Shown here in pieces: positions 1-8,397 of a DNA stretch of 64,000 nucleotides. Under the pieces are notes generated by a model. The model was given only the letters and a program-made list of their open reading frames with translations, was not told the origin of the DNA and made no database searches. Positions within the stretch are counted from its first letter, which is position 1. Every line of letters starts with the position of its first letter. Position numbers and translations under genes: made by a program. This DNA is from Corynebacterium sp. HMSC05H05 (GTDB lineage Bacteria > Actinomycetota > Actinomycetes > Mycobacteriales > Mycobacteriaceae), in the NCBI RefSeq assembly GCF_001807265.1, contig NZ_KV788422.1, positions 60,925 to 124,924 on the forward strand, given 5' to 3'.

Positions 1-353
1 ACACGCACGCCAGCGGCACTGGGTGCCGGGCCGAGGATCTCGAGGCGGTGCTGGAGAACACCTACACCCGCACAACGCTCTCGCCGCCAGACACTGGCCG
101 CGCCACCATCGACACGGACCTGGTGTGGCGCAACCAGCACGGTGAGATTGCCGGCCTCGACCTGGTCATCGTGGAGACGAAATCGGGCGCGACCCCGTCT
201 CTCATCGACCGGCTGCTGTGGCACCACGGGCACAGACCGAGACGGCTTTCCAAATTCGGGTGCGGCATGGCCGCGCTCAACCCCGATCTTCCCGCAAACA
301 ACTGGCACCGAACGCTTGCCGACCACTTTGAAAGGACCACCACTCATGCGTAA
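1..353 (+). CDS. VTC-domain protein, C-terminal part (5' end outside window)
   Basis: The reading frame is open from the window edge to the TAA at 351-353, so only about the last 116 residues are present. The visible part ends like a VTC domain, the fold of polyphosphate polymerases: an acidic/basic strand LVIVETKS, followed by RLSKFGCGMAALNP and NNWHRTL, which resemble the usual K-x-SKY-x-x-G...N-x-W end of the family. These bacterial VTC proteins are thought to act on phosphate polymers, but the substrate cannot be told from this fragment. Its end overlaps the next gene by 8 bp, so the two are probably translated together. In related bacteria VTC-domain genes often lie beside carbohydrate-binding lipoproteins, as here. 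Confidence 0.75.
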   Translation, partial: THASGTGCRAEDLEAVLENTYTRTTLSPPDTGRATIDTDLVWRNQHGEIAGLDLVIVETKSGATPSLIDRLLWHHGHRPRRLSKFGCGMAALNPDLPANNWHRTLADHFERTTTHA

Positions 354-2166
354 ACCCACCCTTGCAATCGCCGCCGCAGCCGCGCTGTCGTTGTCACTGG
401 CGTCGTGCTCCACGGAGGCGCAGATCGAGCCGACGGCGGGTGTGACGTCGATTAGCAACGGCTTCGACACCACCAACCCGCCGACCGCAGACGAGCAACT
501 CGCCGCCCTGTACGAACCCGATGTCGTCACAGCGTCGAGCGACGACGCCGCGGATTGGGACGGCGAGACGATCACCGCCGGTGGCACCTACTGCATTACT
601 GGAGACGTTGCAGATATACACGTCGAAGCCCCAGACGAGACGGTCGTTCTCGTGCTCGACAACGCGAAGGTCGCGGGCCGCATCAACATCGATGCGGGTG
701 CGGCCGCGCTTGTGCTCGAAGGCGATTCCACCATTGCGGCGGCAGGACTGGCCACCGACGAAGGCGCGGTCCATGCCACCGGTGATCTGACCGTCACCGG
801 AACCGGGGCCCTTGTAGTCGAGTCCGACGGCGACGGCATCGTGGCCAAAGACGACCTTGTGATCGCGGGCGGTTCGTTGACGGTCAACGTCGGCGACGAC
901 GCCATGCGCGGCACCGACTCCGTCACCGTGCGCGACGGTGCGTTGCTCAACCTGACCGCGGCCGGCGACGGCATTACCGCCACGAAAGATGACGACGAGG
1001 CCAAGGGCTGGATCCACATCGACGGCGGTGAGGTGACGATTGACGCGGGCGACGACGCGATCAGCGCCTACAACGACGTCATCCTCACCGGCGGCGACCT
1101 CGATGTGACCGCAACGGACAAAGGCATCAACGCTGGCCGCTACATCCTGACTTCGGCCGGGCAGGTGCGTGTTGACGCCGCCGACGACGCCGTCCACTCC
1201 GACGGTGCGCTCCGGCTTACGGGCGGCGACGTCGAAGTCACCGCGCAGGACGATGGTGTGCATGCCGAGGTCGCAGCGGTACTTGACGGGGCGAAGCTCA
1301 CAGTGCTGAATTCCGAGGAAGCGCTCGAAGCCGGACTCATCACCATTTCCGACGGCGAGATCGACCTCACCGCCACCGACGACGGCATCAACGCCTCCGG
1401 GTCCACAACCGTCGAGGACGGCCTCGCCGCCAAGGAGTCAGCGGACTCGAGCACGGAATCCCCCGCAGAAGGAGATGTCGGGCCCACCGGCATGGAGCGA
1501 GGCGAGATGCCGGAGCCGCCGAGCGGAATGCAAAGCATGCCGGAGCCGCCGAGCGGCGGCGGGAAGGCGGGCGGTGGCCCCATGGGCGAGAACACCGGCG
1601 AGCAGCTGACGATCACTGGGGGAACGGTGGTGGTCGATGCAGGCGGCGACGGGCTGGATTCCAACGGCGACGCCACCATCTCCGGCGGTGCGGTGACAAT
1701 CTTCGGCCCGACCAACAACGGCAACGGCGCACTCGACACCAACGGAGGGTTGAGCGTCACTGGCGGCGAGCTGTGGGCGGTCGGTTCTTCCGGGATGGCC
1801 GAGACGCCGAACAGCGCGGACGGTCAGGCGTGGGTGCAAGCGGGTGTCGACGTGCAAGCTGGCGATGACGTGACCGTGACTGATACGGACGGCAACACGA
1901 TCGCGACGCTGACCGTTGAGAAGGACGCGCAAAACGTCGTCTACTCGTCGCCGTCGATCGATGCAGATGGGACGTACACGGTCAACGGCACTGAGACACA
2001 AGCCAACACTGCCACCCAGGGCAGCGCGGGTGGGCCTGGCGGCATGGGACGTGAGCAGGGCGGAGCCGGTTTCGACGGGATGCCCAACGGCGCGCCGGGC
2101 GCCCCGCCCGCACGGGGCAACCGGCAGGCGGCGGTGCTGCCCCAAGATCGGCGCGAAACCGCCTAG
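346..2166 (+). CDS. Carbohydrate-binding domain-containing lipoprotein (Cthe_2159-like)
   Basis: A 606-residue secreted lipoprotein. The signal peptide ends in a lipobox LASC with lipidated Cys21. The body is a long run of short parallel strands rich in GGD/GDD turns (DAGDDAI, DGDGIVAK, TATDDGIN), which suggests a right-handed beta-helix like the calcium-dependent carbohydrate-binding Cthe_2159 family (DUF4353). Near residues 365-425 the helix is interrupted by a Met/Pro/Gly-rich insert with two MPEPPSG copies, and the C-terminus is again Gly/Met/Pro-rich. The ATG at 346 was chosen because it starts a clean signal peptide and overlaps the VTC gene by 8 bp. A surface role in polymer binding is inferred from the family. 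The stop codon shares the bases CTAG with the convergent MarR gene. Confidence 0.85.
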   Translation: MRKPTLAIAAAAALSLSLASCSTEAQIEPTAGVTSISNGFDTTNPPTADEQLAALYEPDVVTASSDDAADWDGETITAGGTYCITGDVADIHVEAPDETVVLVLDNAKVAGRINIDAGAAALVLEGDSTIAAAGLATDEGAVHATGDLTVTGTGALVVESDGDGIVAKDDLVIAGGSLTVNVGDDAMRGTDSVTVRDGALLNLTAAGDGITATKDDDEAKGWIHIDGGEVTIDAGDDAISAYNDVILTGGDLDVTATDKGINAGRYILTSAGQVRVDAADDAVHSDGALRLTGGDVEVTAQDDGVHAEVAAVLDGAKLTVLNSEEALEAGLITISDGEIDLTATDDGINASGSTTVEDGLAAKESADSSTESPAEGDVGPTGMERGEMPEPPSGMQSMPEPPSGGGKAGGGPMGENTGEQLTITGGTVVVDAGGDGLDSNGDATISGGAVTIFGPTNNGNGALDTNGGLSVTGGELWAVGSSGMAETPNSADGQAWVQAGVDVQAGDDVTVTDTDGNTIATLTVEKDAQNVVYSSPSIDADGTYTVNGTETQANTATQGSAGGPGGMGREQGGAGFDGMPNGAPGAPPARGNRQAAVLPQDRRETA

Positions 2167-2690
2167 CGCGGAGGCTGAAGGCCGGGTGGAGGCGGGGGCG
2201 GTCCCCAAGTCCTTCCCGGCGGCGGAGGTGGGGGCCACTGCAGCGGAGCGGGAGGAAACTCCGACGGGGACATCTCCGCTTCAACCCCCGCGATGAGTTT
2301 GCGCAGTATCGTGTCGAGCTCGGTACGTTCGGTATCGCTAAGCGTCGAGAACGGGTCGAACTCGTCGTCTGTGCTCCGCTCCAGCTCGCGAGCAGCAACC
2401 TGGCCGTCTTCGGTAAGCGACACGATGCTCGTGCGGCGGTCTGCCGGGTTCGGTTCCCGGGAAACGAGCCCTTTCGCCTCCATCTTGGTCAGCAGTTCCG
2501 CGAGCGACTGCGACCGGATTCCGAGCACGTACGCGAGTTCTTTTTGCGCGACGGGGTTGTTTAGCGCAAGCAGCTTCAACACGCGTCCTTGGCCGGAAAA
2601 CGTGTCGCGCCCCTGCTGCTGGTCGCCCGTGACGCGCATCAGGTGCATGAAGTGCCGCAGGTGCGAGCGCAGTTCGTCAGACGTTGCCAT
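2163..2690 (-). CDS. MarR-family transcriptional regulator
   Basis: A 175-residue winged-helix regulator. Residues 40-110 carry the MarR core: QKELAYVLGIRSQSLAELLTKMEAKGLVSR is the recognition-helix region and NPADRRTSIVSLTEDG is the beta-wing with its typical D-x-R-x. After about residue 145 comes a low-complexity Pro-rich tail (runs of PPPPPP and PPGL) that is not part of the DNA-binding fold and is unusual for MarR. The ATG at 2690 (MATSDELRSHLR) was chosen over longer upstream possibilities because the alignable domain begins right after it. The gene is convergent with the lipoprotein gene and lies 17 bp beyond the end of the next minus-strand gene, so it may be co-transcribed with it. 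Ligand and targets are unknown. Confidence 0.85.
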   Translation of the reverse strand: MATSDELRSHLRHFMHLMRVTGDQQQGRDTFSGQGRVLKLLALNNPVAQKELAYVLGIRSQSLAELLTKMEAKGLVSREPNPADRRTSIVSLTEDGQVAARELERSTDDEFDPFSTLSDTERTELDTILRKLIAGVEAEMSPSEFPPAPLQWPPPPPPGRTWGPPPPPPGLQPPR

Positions 2691-2707
2691 AACGCGGCCG
2701 CGGGCGC

Positions 2708-3946
2708 TTAGAACTTGGAGAAGCGCTTGATCAGCTGGTTTTCCATCTCGGTCCACGCCTCCGCCTTGTCGGTGAACGGCGCGGACGGCACGTAGCCTGC
2801 TGCGCGGGTGGAGCCGAGCATGTACGCCAGGTAGTCCTGCATGCGCGGGTTGGCCAGCAGCAGGGAGTTCAGCGAGTCGTCCTGCGCCCAGTCCGCGGCG
2901 TCCGCGAGCAGCTCGTAGGCCTTGGACATCTGTGCCGTGTCCACCGCGTCGGTGCCCTTGTTGATGTCGGCGGCGATGCCGTTGAAGGAGTACGAGTTGT
3001 CCGGGTGGACCTCCACCTTCAGCTCGCCCGCGTTGGCGGTGTCGATGAGGTCCTGCCAGGTGGACACACCCGCCAGGTCGTGGTCGTCGTGCTCGAGGAT
3101 CCAGCGGCCCAGGTGCTTGGTGGAGGGGAAGGTGATGATCTCGCCGTACTTACCCAAAAACACCGGGGCGCCGCGCAGGTAGGTGCGCAGCGTGTACACG
3201 CTCTGACCCTGGATGGAGATTTTCACCGGGTCGATGCCGGCGCGGCCCCAGGCGGAGGAGTCGTACGGGTCTTCCGCGGCGGCGCGCGCTTCTTCGTCCG
3301 CGCGTGCTTGCTCAGCGGCCGCGGCGCGGGCTTCGGTGGCGGCGGCGATGGCGGTGCCTGCGGCTGCGACGCGTTCGGCGTCGAGCTCTTGCGTATCGAC
3401 GACACGGACAGACTCGTCCAACGACTTGACCACGTTTTCCCAGTTCGCCAGCACTACGCGGCCGACGCCGGACCACTCGGAGAGGCCGTTTTCACCCGCG
3501 TAGTGGTCGGAGCCGCGGTTGACGTTGCCCAGGATGGAGTGGGAGGCGAAGAAAATCTGTGCCTGCTCGGCAGAGGCCACGTCCGCCAGGGAGCGGGAGA
3601 TCTGGAACACCCGCGACAGGCGCGAGACATTTTCGTGGCTCGGGCGGCCAGCCAGGAACTCGGGGGCGCCGATGATGTCGAAGTGCTGCTTGTCGTTCGG
3701 CACCACGCGGTCGTCGCCCTGTGCCTGGAACTGCTGCCATTTGGGGTGGTCAGCCAGGTCGTGGGCGTTGGTTGTTTCCAGGTAGGCCAGGAGTTCCTCG
3801 GGCGAGTGGAAGGCCAGCACGGCTTGGTCGTCGCCGAGGAAGGCCTGCCACTCGGTGCCCTTTTCCTTCCAGGTGGGTGCCCACAGGGTGTAGAAGTCGC
3901 CCTCGGTTAAGGAGAGTTTGACGGGGAGAATCGCGCGCGTAGTCAT
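2708..3946 (-). CDS. Conserved corynebacterial protein with internal duplication
   Basis: A 412-residue protein, probably cytoplasmic since no signal peptide or membrane segment is visible. I recognise it only as a type found in corynebacteria and do not know its function. Two segments resemble each other: residues 36-73 (FLGDDQAVLAFHSPEELLAYL...HDLADHPKWQQF) and 263-300 (FLGKYGEIITFP...HDLAGVSTWQDL). Both have FLG at the start, an aliphatic strand, a helix, then HDLA and a Trp-Gln. Between them, residues about 189-224 are Ala/Glu/Arg-rich and probably form a long charged helix. The gene sits 10 bp after the NlpC/P60 gene and on the same strand, so it may belong to that operon. Confidence 0.8.
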   Translation of the reverse strand: MTTRAILPVKLSLTEGDFYTLWAPTWKEKGTEWQAFLGDDQAVLAFHSPEELLAYLETTNAHDLADHPKWQQFQAQGDDRVVPNDKQHFDIIGAPEFLAGRPSHENVSRLSRVFQISRSLADVASAEQAQIFFASHSILGNVNRGSDHYAGENGLSEWSGVGRVVLANWENVVKSLDESVRVVDTQELDAERVAAAGTAIAAATEARAAAAEQARADEEARAAAEDPYDSSAWGRAGIDPVKISIQGQSVYTLRTYLRGAPVFLGKYGEIITFPSTKHLGRWILEHDDHDLAGVSTWQDLIDTANAGELKVEVHPDNSYSFNGIAADINKGTDAVDTAQMSKAYELLADAADWAQDDSLNSLLLANPRMQDYLAYMLGSTRAAGYVPSAPFTDKAEAWTEMENQLIKRFSKF

Positions 3947-3956
3947 GCGGGAAACT

Positions 3957-5051
3957 TTAGCCGGTCGGCCTCCAGAATCCGCGGAAGGTCATGCCCACAT
4001 TCTCTGTGCGCACCGGGTTCATCTGCACGGGGTTGCCCGCCTCGATCATCATCCCGTCTCCCGCGTACATGGCGGCGTGGCCGGACCACAGCACCAGATC
4101 CCCGGGCTGCAGTTCCTGGTAGGAGACTTGCCTGCCCACGGTCTGGTCCGCGGCGACGCGTGGGATTTCCAAACCCGCCTGACTGTACGCCCAGGAGGTC
4201 AGGCCGGAGCAGTCGAAGCCGCCGGGTGCGGCACCGCCCCACACGTACGGTGTGCCGAGCTGGCTTTTCGCGGCGTCGACGGCGGCGGCGCCGACAGCGG
4301 ATCCTGTCTCTTGCGACGGAACAGGCTCCGGCGGCGGGGCAGACGCTTGCTTGTGCTCCGGCGGCGGAGGCGGGGCGACAGTGGAGGCTGGTTTCACCAC
4401 CGGTGGCGTCGGCTCTGGGGCTTCCTTCGCGGAGGGCGCAACCAGGGAAGCCAGACGCTGCAGTTCTCCGTGGGCCTTCTCTGCGGCCGGGCCCGCGCCG
4501 GGGATGACGCGGTTCATCGCGGCGGACGTGGCAGAAGTGAGCGTGTCCGCAACCGCTCGCAAATCCTTCTCCAGTGTTTTGAGCACCCGGGTGGCGTCCT
4601 TGATGGCGTCGCCGATGAGCCCGACCACGTACGCGGCGGCGCCGAGCAGGCCCGCAGGCGAAGCGGCGATTGCCGGCGCCGCCACAGCGTTACGGATGAG
4701 CTCGCCGGCGATAGTGCCCAGCTCGAAGGCCGCAGTGCCGATGAGCATGCCGCCGCGCATCACACCGTCGCTGATGGTTGCGCGGTAGTCCGCCAGGTCC
4801 GCCGCGGCGCCCACACGTGATGCCCCGGACGTATTGGCCACTGCTGCCAGCGGGTCGAAGTCCTTGAAGTCCGGCATGACGAAACCCGGCAGGGTGGGCA
4901 GGTCAAAGGGGAGGAGCTTCACCAGCAGGTTGGCGGTCGCGTGCACATCCAGGCTGACATTGAGCAAGTCGCTGCCCGCCACATCTGATGAGCCGGCGAT
5001 GCGGTCCAACAGGTCAATTGCGTTGCCGAAGTCGGTTGTCACGGAGCTCAT
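3957..5051 (-). CDS. NlpC/P60-family cell-wall peptidase
   Basis: A 364-residue protein with a C-terminal NlpC/P60 domain (about residues 250-364). The catalytic Cys is in FDCSGLTSW and the His in SGHAAMYAG, with PGDLVLW before it. Such enzymes cleave D-Glu–diaminopimelate-type bonds in peptidoglycan stem peptides. The N-terminal 200 residues are helical and include a hydrophobic Ala/Gly stretch (AAPAIAASPAGLLGAAAYVV). A Pro-rich linker (about residues 215-245) precedes the catalytic domain. No N-terminal signal peptide is visible (MSSVTTDFGNAIDLLDRIAG). The start overlaps the stop of the small upstream gene by 4 bp (ATGA), so the two are translationally coupled. This raises the possibility of export by a type VII-like route. 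Confidence 0.88.
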   Translation of the reverse strand: MSSVTTDFGNAIDLLDRIAGSSDVAGSDLLNVSLDVHATANLLVKLLPFDLPTLPGFVMPDFKDFDPLAAVANTSGASRVGAAADLADYRATISDGVMRGGMLIGTAAFELGTIAGELIRNAVAAPAIAASPAGLLGAAAYVVGLIGDAIKDATRVLKTLEKDLRAVADTLTSATSAAMNRVIPGAGPAAEKAHGELQRLASLVAPSAKEAPEPTPPVVKPASTVAPPPPPEHKQASAPPPEPVPSQETGSAVGAAAVDAAKSQLGTPYVWGGAAPGGFDCSGLTSWAYSQAGLEIPRVAADQTVGRQVSYQELQPGDLVLWSGHAAMYAGDGMMIEAGNPVQMNPVRTENVGMTFRGFWRPTG

Positions 5052-5335
5052 AGCGTGGCCCCCAACTTTTGGCAGGTGCAGGTGTCCACGGCCGCGGCGG
5101 CATCCACGGCGAGGTCCATCACTTCTGCGATGCGGTGGGCCTCGGCGCGCAGCGCCTCCGCATCTGTGTTCGCTTTGGCGATGGATTCGTTCACCGCGGC
5201 GCTGAATTCGCCGAGGGGCCAGGTGCGGGGAAAGGGGACGTCGTGAAGCAATTGCAATTTGGCTGCGTCGTCGCGCAGCGAATCGGTCATGGCGGATACG
5301 GCAGCGGAATCAATGTGGAAAACAGTCATGGCCAT
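5048..5335 (-). CDS. Small WXG100-like protein
   Basis: A 95-residue, mostly helical protein. The layout is helix, then a short turn containing Trp (PFPRTWPLGEF, about residues 34-44), then a second helix. This is the size and plan of a WXG100/ESX protein, although the exact WxG triplet is not present. The C-terminus has CTCQK. The gene overlaps the following NlpC/P60 gene by 4 bp and is the first of the minus-strand unit. The ATG at 5335 is used; a second ATG two codons later (5329) is equally possible. The WXG100 relationship is an inference from size and shape, not from a strong motif. Confidence 0.7.
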   Translation of the reverse strand: MAMTVFHIDSAAVSAMTDSLRDDAAKLQLLHDVPFPRTWPLGEFSAAVNESIAKANTDAEALRAEAHRIAEVMDLAVDAAAAVDTCTCQKLGATL

Positions 5336-5368
5336 TGGACGCGGAAAACCCCGCCCCGGTTCCCTCGA

Positions 5369-5387
5369 CGCGAAAAAAATTTTCGCG
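5369..5387. promoter_or_regulatory. Perfect palindrome between the NlpC unit and upp
   Basis: CGCGAAAA and TTTTCGCG are perfect inverted arms (8 bp each) around AAA. The site lies between two divergent units, about 16 bp before the upp -10 hexamer. It could be a regulator-binding site for either unit. The A/T-rich centre is also compatible with a simple hairpin. Confidence 0.4.
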
Positions 5388-5402
5388 GCCCGCAGAGTGA
5401 AC

Positions 5403-5408
5403 TAGCAT
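5403..5408 (+). promoter_or_regulatory. -10 hexamer of upp
   Basis: TAGCAT ends 7 nt before the ATG at 5416. This is the spacing expected for a leaderless transcript and supports 5416 rather than the ATG at 5407. Confidence 0.5.
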
Positions 5409-5415
5409 GGCCGGC

Positions 5416-6051
5416 ATGGATATCACGGTTGTCAACCACCCACTCGCCGCGTCCCGCCTGACCATCATGCGCGACAAGCGCTCCAACAACGCAGCCTTCC
5501 GCGCGGCGCTGGCGGACTTGGGCGCGATGCTCATCTACGAAGCGGCGCGCGACCTTGAGGTGGAGGAATTCGACACCGAAACCCCCGTCGCCACCGCCCG
5601 CGGCGCGCGCCTTGCCACCCCGCCGATCATCGTGCCGATCATCCGCGCGGGCCTGGGCATGGTGGACCCGTCGCTGTCCATGATCCCGGACGCGCAAGTG
5701 GGCTTTATCGGCCTTGCCCGCGACGAAGAGACGCACGAGCCGGTGCCGTACCTGGAAGCCCTGCCGCAGGATTTGTCCGGCCAGCCCGTGTTCCTTGTGG
5801 ATCCGATGTTGGCCACCGGCGGTTCGCTGATTCACGCCATCGACCTGTTGGTGGAGCGCGGCGCCGACGACATCACCTGTATTTGCATGGTTTCCGCCCA
5901 GCCGGGCGTGGATAAGCTCGAGGCGCACGGTGGCCTGGTGCGCCTGGTCACCGCCACCATCGACCCGGCGCTGAACGAGGACGCCTACATCGTCCCCGGC
6001 CTGGGAGATGCCGGCGATCGCCTGTACGGCCCGCGCAACATCGAGCTTTAA
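5416..6051 (+). CDS. upp: Uracil phosphoribosyltransferase
   Basis: A 211-residue type I phosphoribosyltransferase that makes UMP from uracil and PRPP in pyrimidine salvage. The PRPP-binding loop is [10 protein letters not shown], the flexible region PIIRAGLGM precedes it, and the uracil-binding C-terminal region is [15 protein letters not shown]. Length equals the family norm. An ATG at 5407 would add three residues. 5416 was chosen because [11 protein letters not shown] matches the usual start of corynebacterial Upp and because a -10 hexamer is correctly placed for it. It is a single gene, divergent from the NlpC unit. Confidence 0.97.
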   Translation: MDITVVNHPLAASRLTIMRDKRSNNAAFRAALADLGAMLIYEAARDLEVEEFDTETPVATARGARLATPPIIVPIIRAGLGMVDPSLSMIPDAQVGFIGLARDEETHEPVPYLEALPQDLSGQPVFLVDPMLATGGSLIHAIDLLVERGADDITCICMVSAQPGVDKLEAHGGLVRLVTATIDPALNEDAYIVPGLGDAGDRLYGPRNIEL

Positions 6052-6156
6052 GCTTGTCGACGCAGCTGCGGTAGCGCACCCGCCAATCCCGCGCTACATT
6101 GCGTGGCAGAACTAGTTGACCGTTCAAGGGGAGCGCCGACACACGGGGGAAAGACT

Positions 6157-6576
6157 ATGGGGGAAGTACTGCCGCAATCGCACTGGGCGAGCTACGCACT
6201 GGGATTGGGGGAGCGCGTGCGCGCCATCCGGCTTATGCGGGGCCTGAGCCAAACACGCCTGGCGGAGCTGGCGGGCGTGTCGCGCTCGCTGATCTCGAAT
6301 CTGGAGCGCAACGACTACAACTCCAAGGTGGCAGACCCCACCTTAAGCACCTGCTACCGGCTGGCCTCAGCACTGCAGGTGCCGCCGGCGGCGCTTCTGC
6401 CCGGCGCCGCTGAGAACGTCGAGGGCTATTTTCTGGTGTCTGGGGCTTCTGGGGCCTCTGGGGCGGAGGCCCCGGCACCGATCAGGTTCCAGTGGCCGCG
6501 CAGCGCGCAAGACACCGCCCGGTTCCACGACACGTACCTGCGCCGCGGCGCGCCGCAGGGCACGCCCGCGTTCTAG
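6157..6576 (+). CDS. XRE-family helix-turn-helix regulator
   Basis: A 139-residue protein with an N-terminal XRE helix-turn-helix (about residues 15-75): LGERVRAIRLMRGLSQTRLA, then GVSRSLISNLERND, then PTLSTCYRLASALQVPPAAL. The rest is a short tail with a GASGASGAEAPAP linker and no sensor domain I recognise. The ATG at 6157 follows GGGGGAAAG, a good ribosome-binding site. In C. glutamicum a regulator gene also follows upp. Its targets are not known to me. The product ends 11 bp before the end of the convergent lipoprotein gene. Confidence 0.85.
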   Translation: MGEVLPQSHWASYALGLGERVRAIRLMRGLSQTRLAELAGVSRSLISNLERNDYNSKVADPTLSTCYRLASALQVPPAALLPGAAENVEGYFLVSGASGASGAEAPAPIRFQWPRSAQDTARFHDTYLRRGAPQGTPAF

Positions 6577-6587
6577 TTGCCGGCGCT

Positions 6588-7040
6588 CTAACGGTCTGCG
6601 TCGAGAACGAGGCCGTCTGCGTTGATGTCGACCTCGATGTCGCGCCACTCGATCTCCCAGTAGCCGTCGTCGTCCCACTCGACCTCGGCCTCGCCGTTGT
6701 GGGCGGCGGCCAAGGCGGCCTCAACGTCAGCGTCGTTCACGCCCTCGTCGGCCATTTCCGCACGGGCTTCCTGGGTGTAATCGGTCACCGCCGTGGGCAG
6801 CTCGCCAGCGGCAGCGGGTGTTGCAGGGGCCGGGGTCGCGGCGCCGGCGTCATCGGCGTCGTCAACATCGTCGTCATCCGCGCCGGTGGTCACCGTGACG
6901 GTCTCCGGCTCGACGCTTGCCTCAGCGCTTGCTTCAGCGTTCGTCTCGGGGGCAACCTGCTCGGCGGATTCGCCGCACGCCGTGAGGCTGGCGAGCGCCA
7001 GGGTCGCGGTGGTCAGTGCAACAGTTGTCCTAGAAGTCAT
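6588..7040 (-). CDS. Small lipoprotein with PepSY-like repeat
   Basis: A 150-residue lipoprotein. The signal peptide ends in lipobox LTAC (Cys22). Residues about 25-85 are an acidic, low-complexity linker rich in E, A, D and V. The C-terminal 60 residues include EVEWDDDGYWEIEWRDIEV followed by a D-x-N-x-DG-x-VLD turn, which resembles a single PepSY repeat (two beta strands then a D-x-x-TG-x-V motif). PepSY repeats often bind or inhibit peptidases, but the function here is unknown. The ATG at 7040 gives a proper signal peptide; an upstream extension would destroy it. Confidence 0.8.
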   Translation of the reverse strand: MTSRTTVALTTATLALASLTACGESAEQVAPETNAEASAEASVEPETVTVTTGADDDDVDDADDAGAATPAPATPAAAGELPTAVTDYTQEARAEMADEGVNDADVEAALAAAHNGEAEVEWDDDGYWEIEWRDIEVDINADGLVLDADR

Positions 7041-7073
7041 GTGAGTCACCGTAACAACACCTTCCGCACCGCT

Positions 7074-7104
7074 TTGTCTACTTTGGGGGAAGTGCGCGTA
7101 CACT
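7074..7104 (+). promoter_or_regulatory. Candidate promoter of the M20 amidohydrolase gene
   Basis: TTGTCT (7074-7079) and TACACT (7099-7104) are separated by 19 bp. They lie 47 bp before the GTG start at 7151. A TTGACA at 7106-7111 is a better -35 in sequence but has no -10 at a usable distance. Confidence 0.4.
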
Positions 7105-7150
7105 CTTGACAACACAACCTGATAGCCGAAGCTGACAAAGGGGAGCGCAC

Positions 7151-8332
7151 GTGGAGAACGCCGGAATCGCCGCTGCGGTGGACCGCTGGTTCACCGACAA
7201 TCAAGAGCGCGTGATTGGCTGGCGCCGCCACATCCACTCCCACCCGGAGCTATCCAACGAAGAGGTCGCCACCACCGACTTTCTCGTGGAGACGCTGGAA
7301 AGCTTCGGGCTGCACCCGGTGCGATTCCCGGGCACTGGCCTGTACGTGGACCTCGGCCCCGCAGAAGGTAAGCGCCTGGCGTTTCGCGCGGACATCGACG
7401 CGCTTCGCGTGCCGGAGCAGACGGGCTTAAGCTTCGCATCCTCCAACCCGGGCGTGTCCCACTCCTGCGGCCACGACATCCACACCACAATCGCCTTGGG
7501 ATTGGCCTGCGCGCTGTCCACGGTGGAACTGGAGCACCCGGTCCGTATCATCTTCCAACCAGCCGAGGAAGTCATGGGCGGCGGCGCACTGGACGTGATC
7601 AAGTGGGGCGCCCTCGAAGGCGTCGGGGCCATATACGCCGTGCACACCGAGCCGCACATCAAGGTCGGCGAGATCGGCGTGCGCACCGGGGCGATCACTT
7701 CGGCTTCCGACGTCATCCGCATCGAAGTCCACGGCCCCGGCGGGCACACCTCGCGCCCGCAGCTGACCGCGGACGTGGTCTACGCCATGGGCGCGCTGAT
7801 CACCCAGCTGCCAGGCTTGCTGTCGCGCAGGGTGGACCCGCGCACCGGCACTGTGCTGGTATTCGGCCACGCGGAGGCGGGCGACGCCGCCAACGCGATT
7901 CCGAAACGCGGCCTGTTGGAGGGCACGCTGCGCACCTCGGATATCACTACCTGGCGCCAGAACGAGGACCTGCTCACAGACCTCATCGACCTCATCGTTG
8001 CGCCCACGGGCTGCACCTACCACCTGGACTACATCCGCGGGGTGCCGCCGGTGCTGAACGACGACGCCGCCACCGCGTTGGCAGTCGAGGCCGCCCGCGC
8101 GGTGGACCCGCAGTCGGTGGTGGCGGCCCCGCAGTCCAGCGGCGGCGAGGATTTCTCCTGGTATCTCGAGCACGTGCCGGGCGCGATGATGCGCCTCGGC
8201 GCCTGGAGCGGGCAGGGCGAATACCAGGACCTGCACCAGGGGAATCTGAACGTGGACGAGCGAGCCATCGGGGTTGGCGTGCGGCTGTTCGGCTCCATTG
8301 TGGAGGAGTACTTCCGCCCGGGCGAAGAATAA
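7151..8332 (+). CDS. M20-family amidohydrolase (N-acyl-amino-acid type)
   Basis: A 393-residue M20D-type metallohydrolase that probably removes acyl groups from N-acyl amino acids or a similar amide in the cytoplasm. The metal-binding and catalytic motifs are in order: GWRRHIHSHPELSNEE, SHSCGHDIHTTIAL (Cys and His metal ligands), FQPAEEVMGGGA (catalytic Glu) and GGEDFSWYLEHVPGAMMRLG. The central lid domain contains VHGPGGHTSRPQ. The start is a GTG at 7151 preceded by AAAGGGGAG. It lies 65 bp upstream of lpdA on the same strand. C. glutamicum has an amidohydrolase gene in this position. The physiological substrate cannot be read from the sequence. Confidence 0.92.
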   Translation: MENAGIAAAVDRWFTDNQERVIGWRRHIHSHPELSNEEVATTDFLVETLESFGLHPVRFPGTGLYVDLGPAEGKRLAFRADIDALRVPEQTGLSFASSNPGVSHSCGHDIHTTIALGLACALSTVELEHPVRIIFQPAEEVMGGGALDVIKWGALEGVGAIYAVHTEPHIKVGEIGVRTGAITSASDVIRIEVHGPGGHTSRPQLTADVVYAMGALITQLPGLLSRRVDPRTGTVLVFGHAEAGDAANAIPKRGLLEGTLRTSDITTWRQNEDLLTDLIDLIVAPTGCTYHLDYIRGVPPVLNDDAATALAVEAARAVDPQSVVAAPQSSGGEDFSWYLEHVPGAMMRLGAWSGQGEYQDLHQGNLNVDERAIGVGVRLFGSIVEEYFRPGEE

Positions 8333-8397
8333 AACTTCTCTGGGTAGACTGTCACCCAGTTTTGGTTCCCGTCACCCAACCCATGAGGAGTGCTGTT

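Noticed and set aside
8383..8397. ATG start for lpdA
   Set aside because: It would place the GAGGAG ribosome-binding site inside the gene, and the FAD-binding motif starts cleanly after TTG 8398.
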